The notes beneath the pieces were generated by a model. The model ran no database searches and was not told the origin of the DNA. It worked only from the letters and a program-made list of their open reading frames with translations. 64,000 nucleotides of DNA from Bryobacteraceae bacterium (GTDB lineage Bacteria > Acidobacteriota > Terriglobia > Bryobacterales > Bryobacteraceae): assembly GCA_025056865.1 (NCBI GenBank), contig JANWVO010000024.1, positions 21,787 to 85,786 on the forward strand, in the 5' to 3' direction. Position 1 is the stretch's first letter, and each line of letters opens with the position of its first letter. The translations under genes and the position numbers were made by a program. Shown here piece by piece: positions 9,860 through 18,835 of this stretch.

Positions 9860-9929
9860 TTTCAACAGCTTTATGCCGCAGTCTGATCAACGGGTTAGGC
9901 TGTGGATGAAGTGGAGAAGCTGTGCATAA
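9860..9929. other. DnaA-box-like motifs between ilvE and nagA
   Basis: TGTGGATGA (9901-9909) and TGTGCATAA (9921-9929) each differ by one base from the DnaA box complement TGTGGATAA and are 20 bp apart. TTTTCAACA and TTATGCCGC occur just upstream. No dnaA, dnaN or AT-rich unwinding element is nearby, so this is only suggestive. The rest of 9705-9941 holds no gene. Confidence 0.2.
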
Positions 9930-9941
9930 AACGGAACGGCC

Positions 9942-11090
9942 ATGAAATGTTCTGGCATTGACGCGCTGACCGGCGAGGCGGTCGAGATCACGGCCGAAGG
10001 CGGTGCGATTACGGCCGTCGAGCCGCTGCTGGCTCCGCCGCGAGGCCTAAGATGGCTGGCGCCGGGTTTCATCGATCTTCAGGTGAACGGATTTGCCGGG
10101 GCGGACTACTGCTCGCCGGAGACGCCGGCGGAGGCGATCGGGAGGTCGCTGGAAGCGCAGTTCGCCGCCGGAGTGACGCGGATTTTCGCCACGGTGATCA
10201 CTGGCCCGCCCGAGGAGATGCTGGCCGCGATGGCTAATCTGGCGCGCGCGCGGCGCGAGCTGCCCTTTGGCCGCGCGATCGAGGGCATCCACGTGGAAGG
10301 GCCCTTCCTGAGCCCGCAGGACGGGCCGCGCGGGGCCCATCCGCGCGAGCATGTGCGGCCGCCGGACCTGGAAGAGTTCCGCCGCTGGCAGCAAGCAAGC
10401 GAAGGGCTGGTGCGGATGGTGACGCTGTCGCCGGAGTGGCCGGAGGCGCCAGCGTTTATCGAGGCCATTACGAGCGAGGGCGTGGTGGCGGCGATCGGGC
10501 ATCTGGAGGCGACGGCGGAGCAGATTGAGGCGGCGGTGCGGGCGGGGGCGCGGCTTGCGACGCACCTGGGCAACGGCGCGCACGCCATGCTGCCGCGCCA
10601 TCCGAACTACCTGTGGCAGCAGTTGGCCGAGGACCGGCTGGCGGCTTCTTTCATCGTGGACGGGATTCACCTCGATGCGGCATTCCTGCGCGTGGCGCTG
10701 CGCGCGAAGGGCGTCGAGCGCAGCGTGCTGATCACGGACGCGGTGGCTCCGGCGGGATGCGGGCCGGGCGTGTACCGGCTGGGCGGGCAGGAGGTGGAGC
10801 TGCATCCGGAAGGCAGGGTGACGCTGCGCGGCACGGAGCGGCTGGCGGGGAGCGCGCTGCGGATGGACCGGGGCGTCGAGAACCTGATGCGGCTGGCCGG
10901 GCTGACGCTCGCGGAGGCGCTGACGATGGCGGCGCGGAACCCGGCGCGGATCGGGCGCGTGGAGCACCGGCTGCGCGGGTTGCAGCCTGGCGAGCGCGCC
11001 GACATCGTGGAGTTTGACTATGACGCGGCGGCGAAGTCGATCCGCGTGACGCGCACGTGGCTCGAGGGGAAGCTGGTGTACGAGGGCTGA
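9942..11090 (+). CDS. nagA: N-acetylglucosamine-6-phosphate deacetylase
   Basis: The product has 382 aa and is an amidohydrolase-superfamily enzyme that removes acetate from GlcNAc-6-phosphate in amino-sugar and peptidoglycan recycling. The family landmarks are in order: LAPGFIDLQVNGFAG near residue 45, the metal Glu in IEGIHVEGPFLSP, His in AAIGHLEA, His in ATHLGNGAHAM, and the catalytic Asp in LITDAVAPAG. The length matches the family. No nagB or amino-sugar transporter lies beside it. The preceding gap contains the stem-loop after ilvE. Confidence 0.93.
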   Translation: MKCSGIDALTGEAVEITAEGGAITAVEPLLAPPRGLRWLAPGFIDLQVNGFAGADYCSPETPAEAIGRSLEAQFAAGVTRIFATVITGPPEEMLAAMANLARARRELPFGRAIEGIHVEGPFLSPQDGPRGAHPREHVRPPDLEEFRRWQQASEGLVRMVTLSPEWPEAPAFIEAITSEGVVAAIGHLEATAEQIEAAVRAGARLATHLGNGAHAMLPRHPNYLWQQLAEDRLAASFIVDGIHLDAAFLRVALRAKGVERSVLITDAVAPAGCGPGVYRLGGQEVELHPEGRVTLRGTERLAGSALRMDRGVENLMRLAGLTLAEALTMAARNPARIGRVEHRLRGLQPGERADIVEFDYDAAAKSIRVTRTWLEGKLVYEG

Positions 11091-11210
11091 GCTGTCTTTG
11101 CTTCCTGTTCCCCGCCCCGGAGGCGGGGGCGCGGCGGGCGAGGGCGGAAGTCACAACCTTTTGACAGGATTCTGATGCTGCGTTGCGCGATGTGGTGCAT
11201 CATGGTGTAC

Positions 11211-14201
11211 ATGCGAAACATTGCCCTATCTGTCCTGTTTTGCTGGTTGATCGGGACTCCGCTGGCGGCGCAGTCGGAAGCGGGCGCGGGCACGATCACG
11301 GGGTCGGTGATCGATCCGTCCGGGGCGCCGGTGGCAGGAGCCCGGGTCACGGCCACTTCGACCGACACGGGTTTGCGGCGGACGGCGCTTACGACGGAAG
11401 GCGGCATTTTCACGCTGGTGCGGCTGCCGGCGGGACACTATGAGGTCCTGATCGAGAAGGAGGGATTCAAGCAGTTGCGCAGGAGCGGCGTGACGGTGAC
11501 GGTGGGCTCGGTGACGCCGGTGGATGCGCGGCTGGAGATCGGGGCGGTGACCGAGTCGGTGACGGTGACGGCGGATGCGGCGCTGGTGGAGACGGCGAGA
11601 ACACAGACGTCGACGGTGGTGGAGGAAAAGCTGGTGCGCGACCTGCCGATCAACGGCCGGAACTTCCTGGATTTTGTGACGCTGACGCCGGGCGTGGTGC
11701 GCGACCCGCGGGGCGGGGACCTGTCGTTTGGCGGACAGCGGGGCACGGTGAACAGCTTCCTGATCGACGGGGCGGATTCGAACAACCTGTTCTTCGGCCA
11801 ATCCACCGGGCGGCAGGGGGTGCGGAACCCGTATTCGGTGAGCATGGACGCGGTGCAGGAGTTTCAGGTGAACACGAACGCGTTCGCGCCGGAGATCGGC
11901 CGCGCGGCGGCGGGCGTGGTGAACGTGATCACGAAGTCCGGCACGAACGAGCTGCATGGCGGCGGATTTTTCTTTTACCGCGACACGAACCTGAATGCGA
12001 ATAACGCGATCAACAAGGCGAACAACCGTCCGCGCGCTCCGTACAAATTCCGGCAATTTGGCGCCAATGTGGGCGGCCCGATCGTGAAAAACAGGGCGTT
12101 TTTCTTCTTTAATTACGACGGCCAGCGCAACAGCGAGCCAGTGGTGCTGGTGCCGCCGCCGGGGGTGGTGGCGGCGCTGCCGACGCTGCCGGCCGAGGCG
12201 CAGGCGGCCTACAACGAACTGACCTCGCGCTACTACAAGGACTACTCGCGCGGCCTGGACAACGACGTCTACCTGCTGAAGGGCGATTTCCTGCTGCCGG
12301 CCGGCCAGACGCTGAACGTGCGCTGGAACGCGAACCGGTTCACGGGGCGGAACTTCGAAAACGCCGGCGCGCAGCGGGCGATCGAGGCGACCGGGGACAG
12401 CAAGGTGGTCACCGACAGCCTGGTGGCCGCCTACACGCGGACGCTGGGGCCGAGCCGGCTCTGGGAGGCGCGCTACAACTTCACGCGGGACGATCAGCCG
12501 GGCGAGGCGAATTCGACGGCGCCGGAGACGACCGTGCAGCAGGCGGGGCAGACGGTGATCGTGTTCGGCAGAAACAATTTCAGCCCGCGGTATACGAACA
12601 GCAGGCGCAACCAGGCGATTTCGACCTTCACGTGGACCTTCGGCCGGCACACGGTGAAGTTCGGCGGCGACGTGAATTTCGAGCGGATCGAGAATTATTT
12701 CCCCGGGCAATTTTCGGGCGTGTATCTGTTCAGCTCGCTGCTGGACTACGCCCAACGGCGGCCGGCCACGTTCCAGCAGGCGCTGCCGGGGCCTGGCACG
12801 CGCGGGCCGTACTCGAATCCCAACCTGAACGAGTATGCGTTCTTTCTTCAGGATCAGTGGCGCGTTTCGAACCGGCTGACGCTGAACTACGGCCTGCGCT
12901 ACGACCTGCTGGACGCCGATCCGCCGCCGTTCCTGAACCCCGATCCGGTGCTGGCGCAGAACGGCATCCGCACCAACCGGCTGGATCTGGACAAGAACAA
13001 CTGGGGGCCGCGGTTCGGGGCCGCCTGGCGGGTGTTCGACTCCGACCGCCTGGTGGTGCGCGGCGGCTGGGGTCTGTTTTATGGCCGCACGCCGGCGATC
13101 CTGACGGGCACGGTGCACACGAACAACGGCGTGCAGGTGCAGAATTACCTGTTCAGCGGCGCGGCCATTCCGGTCACGTATCCGAACATTCTCACCGCCA
13201 TTCCGCCGTCGGGGCGCACGCCGGTCAACATTTTCCATTTCGCGCCGGACTTCGATCAGCCGCAGAGCCAGCAGGCGAGCCTGAACGTGGAAGGCCGGGC
13301 GGGCGGCCTGCTGGTGACGGCGGGCTACCTGGGCGTGTTCGGGCGCAAGCTGAACCGCTCGCGCGACATCAACCTGGCACCGATGGAGCCGCTCACCGGG
13401 CTGCTGTGCACGACGACGGTGGCCTCGGCACCCTGCAACCCTTCCGGGCCGTTTCCGTTCTTCCGGCGGGTGGCGCCGCGGCCGATTGCCGGCTATCAGC
13501 GCATCACGAGGGCCGAGGACACGGGCGAGTCGGACTACAACGGCGGGTTCCTTCAGTTGAGCCGCCGGCTGGTGCGGGACGTGACGATCCAGACTTCTTA
13601 CACTTTCTCGAAGGTGATTGACAATGCGCCGGATGGCACCGCCGTGCTGCCGGGCAACACGGGCGACGATGCCAAGATCGTCTGGGATCCGCTGAACATC
13701 CGGCTGGACCGCGGCCTTGGGGATGCCGATATCCGCCACCGCTGGGTGTTTTCCGGCGTGTGGGACATCGGCTACGCGAACCGGATGGCGAACCCGGCCC
13801 TGCGCGCGCTGCTGGGCCGGTGGCAGCTTTCGGTGATCGCGCAGGCGCAGTCGGGCCGCGTCTTTTCGCCGCGTATCGGGCAGGACCTGAACAACGACGG
13901 GAACATCGCCAACGAGCGGGTGCCTTTCGCGGCGCGCAATTCGCTGCGGCTGCCGGCGTTTGCGTCCGCGGACGTGCGGGTGTCGAAGGACCTCGCGTTT
14001 GGCGGCGAGCGCGGCCTGAACCTGCGCCTGATCGGCGAGGCGTTCAACCTGACGAACCGCGCCAACATCACCGGCAAGAACGCGGTGCAGTACAACGTGA
14101 ACCTGGCGAACTTCGAGTTCCGGCCGAACGCAGCCTTCCTGTTCGATTCGGCGGCGGGCGACCCGCGGATCCTTCAGCTCGCGCTGCGGCTGACCTTCTG
14201 A
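11211..14201 (+). CDS. TonB-dependent receptor, Oar-like, with N-terminal carboxypeptidase-regulatory domain
   Basis: The product has 996 aa. The ORF opens at 11175, but the ATG at 11211 starts a clean signal peptide (MRNIALSVLFCWLIGTPLAAQ) and is preferred. Residues about 25-105 form a CarboxypepD-regulatory Ig-like domain (ITGSVIDPSGAPVAGARVTA). A plug region follows (LPINGRNFLDFVTLTPGV, VNSFLIDGADSNN), then a long beta-barrel ending in the outer-membrane signal LALRLTF. This class is greatly expanded in Acidobacteria and is thought to import glycans or peptides or to act in surface functions. The substrate is unknown. It has no adjacent SusD homologue. TTGACA occurs at 11161-11166 but has no matching -10. 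Confidence 0.9.
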   Translation: MRNIALSVLFCWLIGTPLAAQSEAGAGTITGSVIDPSGAPVAGARVTATSTDTGLRRTALTTEGGIFTLVRLPAGHYEVLIEKEGFKQLRRSGVTVTVGSVTPVDARLEIGAVTESVTVTADAALVETARTQTSTVVEEKLVRDLPINGRNFLDFVTLTPGVVRDPRGGDLSFGGQRGTVNSFLIDGADSNNLFFGQSTGRQGVRNPYSVSMDAVQEFQVNTNAFAPEIGRAAAGVVNVITKSGTNELHGGGFFFYRDTNLNANNAINKANNRPRAPYKFRQFGANVGGPIVKNRAFFFFNYDGQRNSEPVVLVPPPGVVAALPTLPAEAQAAYNELTSRYYKDYSRGLDNDVYLLKGDFLLPAGQTLNVRWNANRFTGRNFENAGAQRAIEATGDSKVVTDSLVAAYTRTLGPSRLWEARYNFTRDDQPGEANSTAPETTVQQAGQTVIVFGRNNFSPRYTNSRRNQAISTFTWTFGRHTVKFGGDVNFERIENYFPGQFSGVYLFSSLLDYAQRRPATFQQALPGPGTRGPYSNPNLNEYAFFLQDQWRVSNRLTLNYGLRYDLLDADPPPFLNPDPVLAQNGIRTNRLDLDKNNWGPRFGAAWRVFDSDRLVVRGGWGLFYGRTPAILTGTVHTNNGVQVQNYLFSGAAIPVTYPNILTAIPPSGRTPVNIFHFAPDFDQPQSQQASLNVEGRAGGLLVTAGYLGVFGRKLNRSRDINLAPMEPLTGLLCTTTVASAPCNPSGPFPFFRRVAPRPIAGYQRITRAEDTGESDYNGGFLQLSRRLVRDVTIQTSYTFSKVIDNAPDGTAVLPGNTGDDAKIVWDPLNIRLDRGLGDADIRHRWVFSGVWDIGYANRMANPALRALLGRWQLSVIAQAQSGRVFSPRIGQDLNNDGNIANERVPFAARNSLRLPAFASADVRVSKDLAFGGERGLNLRLIGEAFNLTNRANITGKNAVQYNVNLANFEFRPNAAFLFDSAAGDPRILQLALRLTF

Positions 14202-14208
14202 CATGCGG

Positions 14209-14234
14209 GGCGGGCGCGGTTGCGTGCGCCCGCC
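14209..14234 (+). terminator. Stem-loop terminator after the TonB receptor
   Basis: A perfect 9-bp stem (GGCGGGCGC with GCGCCCGCC, 8-nt loop) starts 7 nt after the stop codon and is followed by TTCCTCTTCC. It lies between the convergent receptor and FecR genes and probably terminates the receptor transcript. The rest of 14235-14389 shows no gene. Confidence 0.65.
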
Positions 14235-14389
14235 TTCCTCTTCCTGCCCGCCCTGGAGGCGCGGCTGCGGGCGGTCACCGTGCAGAGCCCTTCTCATGCG
14301 CCTGCCGGAGGCGAGGCGTGAATCCTGCGGAGCGGGGAGGGCCGGGGCGATGGGGCCGTTCTGCGACAGCCCTTGTCCGCCGGCGCAGG

Positions 14390-15445
14390 TCAGTTGCCGC
14401 GTCCGCCGCTGCCGGCGCGCACGCCGCCCGCCGTGCCGCCGACGGCTCCACCGGAGGCTCCGCCTCCGCGCGTCCCCACGCTGCCCGCGCCCTCGGCCGG
14501 GGCAGCCGGAGCGGTGGCGCTGACTGGCGCGGAGGGCGTGTAGGCGGTACCGGCGCTGCGTGGGGGCATCTGGCCGGCGAGACCGCCGCCAAAGGCGCCG
14601 CGATCCTGCCACACGGGCGCCGGGGCGCGCCGCGGCGGGTAGTAGACATCGAGCACGGAATATGGCGTGTAGTAGAAATAACCGAAGGGGCTGCGGGCGA
14701 CGTCTCCCCACGGGATATAGGTGGCGAAGCCGAAGTAGGGGTTCCAGAACCAGGTGCCGCCGGTGAAGCTGCGCGACATCATCCCGGCCTGCCTTGCGGC
14801 GGAGACGTTGGCCATTGCGATGTAGCCGGCACGGCGGCGGGACCAGCGGTAGAGGGGGTCGGTCTCCTTTTCAGGGTCGAACTTCGCCATGACCCAAGCG
14901 CCGCTGGCGAGCGTGAGCTCGCGGCCACTCTTCAGGGACCAGGACTGGCCGCCGGCGCGGACTTCGGCCTGACCGTTGAAGACGCGGATGCGCGGCGGCG
15001 AAGCCTCGATGCGGTACAGTCCGGGGCGGAGGATGGAGAGTTCTGCGTCTGCGGCGAGCACCGCGAGCGAGTGGTCCCGGAGCAGCTCCACTACGTCGAT
15101 GAGCGCCGCGCCCCGGACGACTTCCACGCGGACCGCGGTGAGGCGGTTGGAGATCATGCGGACTGCGCCGGCTTCCCCAAGGCGGAGGAAGGCGCCGGGC
15201 GTGAGGAGGATTTCCGCGCGCCCCTCGTCGGTCTCGAGCGTCTGCCCTTCCCTGAGTTCGACAAGCTCGGTGGGCTTGCGCTCGAAGGGCTTGCGCGCGC
15301 CGCTGCGCTCATCGAGAAGGAAGACGTCGCCGTCGGCGACGTTGATCAATCCGGCGCGGGCCGAGATTGCCTGCTGGGCCGGGGCCGAGACGGGCCACAG
15401 GGCGAAGAGGGCCGCTGCGGCGGCGAGCGGAAACGAGGCCTTCAT
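14390..15445 (-). CDS. FecR-domain secreted protein with aromatic-rich C-terminal half
   Basis: The product has 351 aa. The ATG at 15445 is preferred over the upstream GTG because AGGGAG lies 6-7 nt before it and a signal peptide follows (MKASFPLAAAAALFALWPVSAPAQ). Residues about 35-200 read as a FecR-like beta domain with short strands (GDVFLLDE, GRAEILLTPGAFLRLG, VEVVRGAALIDVVE). Residues about 220-290 are aromatic-rich (WFWNPYFGFATYIPWG, PFGYFYYTPYSVLDVYYP). The tail is Gly/Ala/Ser-rich low complexity. It resembles the larger protein at 180-3179 in plan but is much shorter, so the two may be paralogues. Probably exported; function unknown. Confidence 0.8.
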   Translation of the reverse strand: MKASFPLAAAAALFALWPVSAPAQQAISARAGLINVADGDVFLLDERSGARKPFERKPTELVELREGQTLETDEGRAEILLTPGAFLRLGEAGAVRMISNRLTAVRVEVVRGAALIDVVELLRDHSLAVLAADAELSILRPGLYRIEASPPRIRVFNGQAEVRAGGQSWSLKSGRELTLASGAWVMAKFDPEKETDPLYRWSRRRAGYIAMANVSAARQAGMMSRSFTGGTWFWNPYFGFATYIPWGDVARSPFGYFYYTPYSVLDVYYPPRRAPAPVWQDRGAFGGGLAGQMPPRSAGTAYTPSAPVSATAPAAPAEGAGSVGTRGGGASGGAVGGTAGGVRAGSGGRGN

Positions 15446-15606
15446 GGATGGCTCCCTGACCAAGTTTGGCCGCCCGGTTGGACGGAAGTCAAAGGCCTCT
15501 GGTTACAGTGAGCTGTCCTGCGGAAGGCGCTCGTCCTGTCCGAGTCGATGGACGTGATCCTCCGCGGAACCGAGAATTCATGCCCCTAAACCTCCCTTCC
15601 GAGATC

Positions 15607-17073
15607 TCAGCCAACAGGGTTCAAATCGCCGACGAAGTTCAGCAAGTCCATCATTGTGAAGTGCCCAGGTGCCGCCGAAGGGAGGCTCGGCCGGAACGAC
15701 GGATGCGATGACAGGTAGGAAGTTGGATCTCCACGGAGCAGGCCGACAAAGGTTTCCACGACAATGCGGCTACCAACAGGTCCAAGGCGGCGGCCATTGC
15801 CTTTCACCTCTGCCTCCTTCAGCACGTAGTACCACAGTGGCGTGTCCGTGCTGAAGCCGTGCTTCTCAATGATGTCCTCGTGAGGACCCGAAGCGATTTC
15901 CTGTGGTGCCAAAGGCTGAATGCCCATTGCACAAGCGACATCCTGGCCGCTAGGCAGACCAAGACGCAGGCCTCGCTTGAGATTCCGCACTGCGAGATTC
16001 CTCTCTCCAGGTACACCGGGCAGTTGAGCAAGCGTGGGCACCAGCAGCGGATCGATGAGACGGCTAAAGTTGATCTGAAAATCCTCGGGCTGGCCGGGGA
16101 AAGCAAAAAATCGTCGCCAATCAATCACCCAATTGGAAGGCAATGGCATGAGGCTTCCATTGTCTGAAAGGCCAGTGAACCGGAAAAGAAGGGTTAGGGA
16201 GCCTCGCGCAAGCCTGTCAGCCGTCGGATTGAAAACGCGGTTGTGGAAATACTCCTCACGCACCATGCTGTGTCCTAGCCGGTATGCCGCAGCGGAAAAT
16301 TCCACTGGCATGAATGGATCAAGCGTAACAGGGAAATGTCTGCAACCGTGTGCCAATACGTCGCTGAAGACGTCTGGATCCGTGATCCTAGCCAGGAAAT
16401 CGTGAAGAACGATGTATTGGTAGTGCCATGTTACGATCCGCCTAGCTTCTTCGAAATCGACGCCCAGGCTGTCAACTACTCTGTTATGGAATTTGAGGAA
16501 GGCCAGATGCAACTGGGCAACAATCAAATTTTCATCATTGCGGGGATCGCCAATCAGGGCAAAACCATCAGTCGACCTTGGCAAATCGTTTGCGGATGTA
16601 GGGATTTCGTTGCCGTTTTGATCCCTACTCTCTTGAGTCTCCCCAATCCTGAATTTCCTTGGGTCAGAGCGGGTGTAAAGGTAAGGCTGCGCAGCCGGGC
16701 CCAAGCCGTACAAGCAGTCCAGATCCAGCCTTGGGGTCCGAAAATTGTGGATCGCCTGGGGGTCAATCCGCTGTTCAGGCAAAGGAGTTGTGTCGAATGT
16801 GATGTCATGATCAATGAACTGGCCCAAATAGGTGTAACCCGCGGGTACTTCGTGATTGTCGAGGCTGACGTCATTCAGAAGTCCGCGCGGCTCCAGCATG
16901 GAAGCCCCGAGTTCTTCAAGCGCCTGCTCGGTGGCGTGGAACGGCCTCAGAGCAGGGAACATCCTTCCGAACATGCCCGGACGGAAAAGAGGGCCGTGCG
17001 GGACGTTCATGCCCCGGACTGCCTCGGCTCCATGGTGGGTGAGGCGCATGGGAGATGGCTGAGGTGTGCTCAT
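15607..17073 (-). CDS. Animal-type haem peroxidase family protein
   Basis: The product has 488 aa. The family is recognised by the distal histidine H89 in YLGQFIDHDITFD, the RNDEN motif at 178-182, and the proximal haem-ligand histidine H268 in AAYRLGHSMVREEY. Both haem histidines are present, so activity (peroxide-dependent oxidation of halide or organic substrates) is plausible. I see no signal peptide. The ATG is supported by TAGGAGGA about 10 nt upstream. The gene is visibly lower in GC than its neighbours and has no functional partner beside it, which fits horizontal acquisition. Such peroxidases are patchily distributed in bacteria. The 15446-15606 gap between it and the FecR gene holds no coding region. 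Confidence 0.9.
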   Translation of the reverse strand: MSTPQPSPMRLTHHGAEAVRGMNVPHGPLFRPGMFGRMFPALRPFHATEQALEELGASMLEPRGLLNDVSLDNHEVPAGYTYLGQFIDHDITFDTTPLPEQRIDPQAIHNFRTPRLDLDCLYGLGPAAQPYLYTRSDPRKFRIGETQESRDQNGNEIPTSANDLPRSTDGFALIGDPRNDENLIVAQLHLAFLKFHNRVVDSLGVDFEEARRIVTWHYQYIVLHDFLARITDPDVFSDVLAHGCRHFPVTLDPFMPVEFSAAAYRLGHSMVREEYFHNRVFNPTADRLARGSLTLLFRFTGLSDNGSLMPLPSNWVIDWRRFFAFPGQPEDFQINFSRLIDPLLVPTLAQLPGVPGERNLAVRNLKRGLRLGLPSGQDVACAMGIQPLAPQEIASGPHEDIIEKHGFSTDTPLWYYVLKEAEVKGNGRRLGPVGSRIVVETFVGLLRGDPTSYLSSHPSFRPSLPSAAPGHFTMMDLLNFVGDLNPVG

Positions 17074-17196
17074 TCCGTTTCGATCCTCCTAACTCTCAAG
17101 AACACATATTGTGAATTCCGCAATCGAAGCGAACCGCCAAACCGTGCGATGACGAGTGTGGGGTCAGAAAGCTACGAGAAATAACTCCATTTGGCC

Positions 17197-17604
17197 ATGG
17201 CGACAGCACTTGCAGGGCGAATCGTTTCTTTCGCCCTCCGCGGCGACGCAGAGGAGCGCAATCCGGGACATCAAAGACCTGCGGACTTAAAGAGCCTTCC
17301 CGACAAGCAGGCGGGCAACAGCACGTTCAGCCGTGAAACGGCTTTGGTTCCAAAGACGGTTTCGTGTCTCAGCACACGAGAGTTAACGCAGATTGCATGC
17401 TGTCTCGGAGTTCAGCTAAAGGCAGCAGATATCCAGCTCAGGATGAGAATACTCATGAAAGTCGTACTTGTCAAGAATTTTTTGTCCGGCGATGATTTTT
17501 TGGGAGCTGAGGAGCAGCCTGACGCGTCAACCGAACTTCCTATTACCGCCCGATTGCGGGAAAACCTACCTCAAATAGCACTTGCCTGGCGTAAGGCCGC
17601 CTGA
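17197..17604 (+). CDS. Doubtful small hypothetical ORF
   Basis: An open frame of up to 135 codons from ATG 17197 (a TTG lies at 17191). It has no clear Shine-Dalgarno sequence, no recognisable domain and lower GC like the adjacent peroxidase. The C-terminal part from an internal ATG (MRILMKVVLVKNFLSGDDF) is the most protein-like piece. It may be a remnant gene of the same acquired segment or a chance frame. Confidence 0.25.
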   Translation: MATALAGRIVSFALRGDAEERNPGHQRPADLKSLPDKQAGNSTFSRETALVPKTVSCLSTRELTQIACCLGVQLKAADIQLRMRILMKVVLVKNFLSGDDFLGAEEQPDASTELPITARLRENLPQIALAWRKAA

Positions 17605-17816
17605 CATCATTTCGCAGGGGACTTGCGCACACTTCAATTCGGTTACTTATTGTGGCTCCGATAACAAATGCCCAATGCTGAGGGGCCGGCCACCTGGTAC
17701 TGACTATAGAGGGAAGTAACGGACACGCCTCTCGCCGTTCCTTCGTGTGCCGAAGAGTGCTGCGTCGATGTGTCCGGGATGCCTGAAGCGCGATGGCGGC
17801 TGGAAAATGGAAAACT
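17605..17816. other. Intergenic stretch
   Basis: No gene, RNA or clear terminator is seen between the doubtful ORF and the end of the small monooxygenase gene. Confidence 0.5.
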
Positions 17817-18104
17817 TCAGGCGATGCGGGAGAAGGTGGCGATGCGCGGTTCGCCGGCAGCGAGCTCGGGGAGCACCTGATCGAGCCGCTTCAGGTGCGG
17901 CGTGGCAAGGTGGCGGTCGAGCGCCTCGCGGGAGGTCCAGTTTTCGAAGAAGAGGAAGTGGCCCGGGTTTTCGGTGGAGACGTGCAGGTCGTACTGGAGG
18001 CAGCCTTCTTCGGCGCGGGTGGGTTCGATGAGGGCCAGCAGTTCCTGGCGGAGCCTTTCTTCGCAGCCGGGCTTCGAGATGATTTCTGCAACCACGGTGA
18101 GCAT
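17817..18104 (-). CDS. Antibiotic biosynthesis monooxygenase (ABM) domain protein
   Basis: The product has 95 aa when started at ATG 18104; ATG 18119 would add five residues. It is a single dimeric alpha/beta-barrel (ferredoxin-like) domain of the ABM/YgiN type: MLTVVAEIISKPG at the first strand, EEGCLQYDLHVSTENPG in the middle, and FLFFENWTSREALDRHLATPHL, which is the most diagnostic block. Members include quinol monooxygenases and small haem-degrading enzymes, but many are uncharacterised. It is cytoplasmic and is the only gene between the peroxidase islet and the repeat region upstream of it. Confidence 0.85.
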   Translation of the reverse strand: MLTVVAEIISKPGCEERLRQELLALIEPTRAEEGCLQYDLHVSTENPGHFLFFENWTSREALDRHLATPHLKRLDQVLPELAAGEPRIATFSRIA

Positions 18105-18323
18105 GTTCCCATTGTGCATGGCGGGCGGGGCCGATGGCGCGGGCATGCCATGGACAATGGATGGCGGCCCGTGGGGAGATTCGCGCCGCAAGCGGCGGCT
18201 GGAGCCATGCCGCGCACCGTTTCCGCTGGGACGGGCCTCTGCCGAAGAAGTCCGGAGACGGGGGAGGACATTGCGGCGCAGGGGCGGCCAGGCGGCGAGC
18301 GTGCCGGGCCTCCGCTTCCCTTC

Positions 18324-18473
18324 CCTGGCCTGCGCCTCCTGCCCGACCATGGCAACCTGCCGCGGATGAGCCCGCGACCGCCAGAAGGGGGGAAGGTTCC
18401 TGGCCTGCGCCCCGTGTCCGACGAGGGCAACCTGCCGTAGATACGCCCGCGACCGCCAGAAGGGGGGAAGGTG
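18324..18473. repeat. Two tandem 75-bp repeats
   Basis: The copies 18324-18398 and 18399-18473 begin with CCTGGCCTGCGCC and share a run including CGCGACCGCCAGAAGGGGGG. They differ at about a dozen positions, and a third partial copy begins at 18474. The period is exactly 75 bp. Frames through them change codon meaning between copies, so I treat them as non-coding. Confidence 0.85.
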
Positions 18474-18490
18474 CCTGGCCTGCGGAAACG

Positions 18491-18517
18491 GGGAAAGGCC
18501 CGCCCGGGCGAAAATTT
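18491..18517 (-). repeat. Inverted partial copy of the ~103-bp repeat
   Basis: The reverse complement of this segment closely matches the start of the direct repeats at 18594, 18696 and 18800: an A-run, then CGCCCGGGCGGGCCT. This gives the region a mosaic layout with elements in both orientations. Confidence 0.6.
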
Positions 18518-18593
18518 GAGGGTTTCGGGGGGCGGCGCTGCCGAGGCACCTGATTCCGGGGGAAATGCGGCGCGTTGGAAGCCGGCCATATCA

Positions 18594-18835
18594 GGAAAAT
18601 CGCGCCTCGGCGGGCCTGTTCCCATTTTCCTGTGAGCACGTTCCCAGGCTGCATGGTGGAAGGGGACAGGTGGTGCGGGGAGATCGCGGGCGAGAGGAAA
18701 AAATCGCGCCCGGGCGGGCCTGTGCCCATTTTCCTGTGAGCACGCTCCCAGGCTGCATGGTGGATGGGAGCAGGTAGTGCGGGGAGATCACGGGCGGGAG
18801 GAAAAATCCCGCCCGGGCGGGCCTGTCCTCATTTT
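18594..18835. repeat. Two and a third tandem repeats of 102-104 bp
   Basis: Units begin with GG plus an A-run and CGCCCGGGCGGGCCT at 18594, 18696 and 18800. Each full copy includes CCATTTTCCTGTGAGCACG and CAGGCTGCATGGTGG. The third copy runs up to the stop codon of the NtrC-type regulator. The units carry a GC-rich palindromic core (GCCCGGGC), as found in REP-like elements. Confidence 0.85.

Noticed and set aside
11161..11200. TTGACA as -35 of the TonB receptor gene
   Set aside because: No -10 hexamer lies 16-18 bp downstream.
11226..14711. A 1161-codon minus-strand frame opposite the TonB receptor
   Set aside because: The composition is Arg/His/Pro-rich with no domain, and it is explained by high GC third-position bias of the receptor gene.
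15600..15640. GGTTCAAATC as a tRNA T-arm
   Set aside because: It is the 3' end of the peroxidase gene and no cloverleaf can be built around it.
17704..18729. A 341-codon minus-strand frame through the repeat region
   Set aside because: It reads through tandem repeats in changing context and contains the ABM gene in another frame. The ABM gene is the better call.
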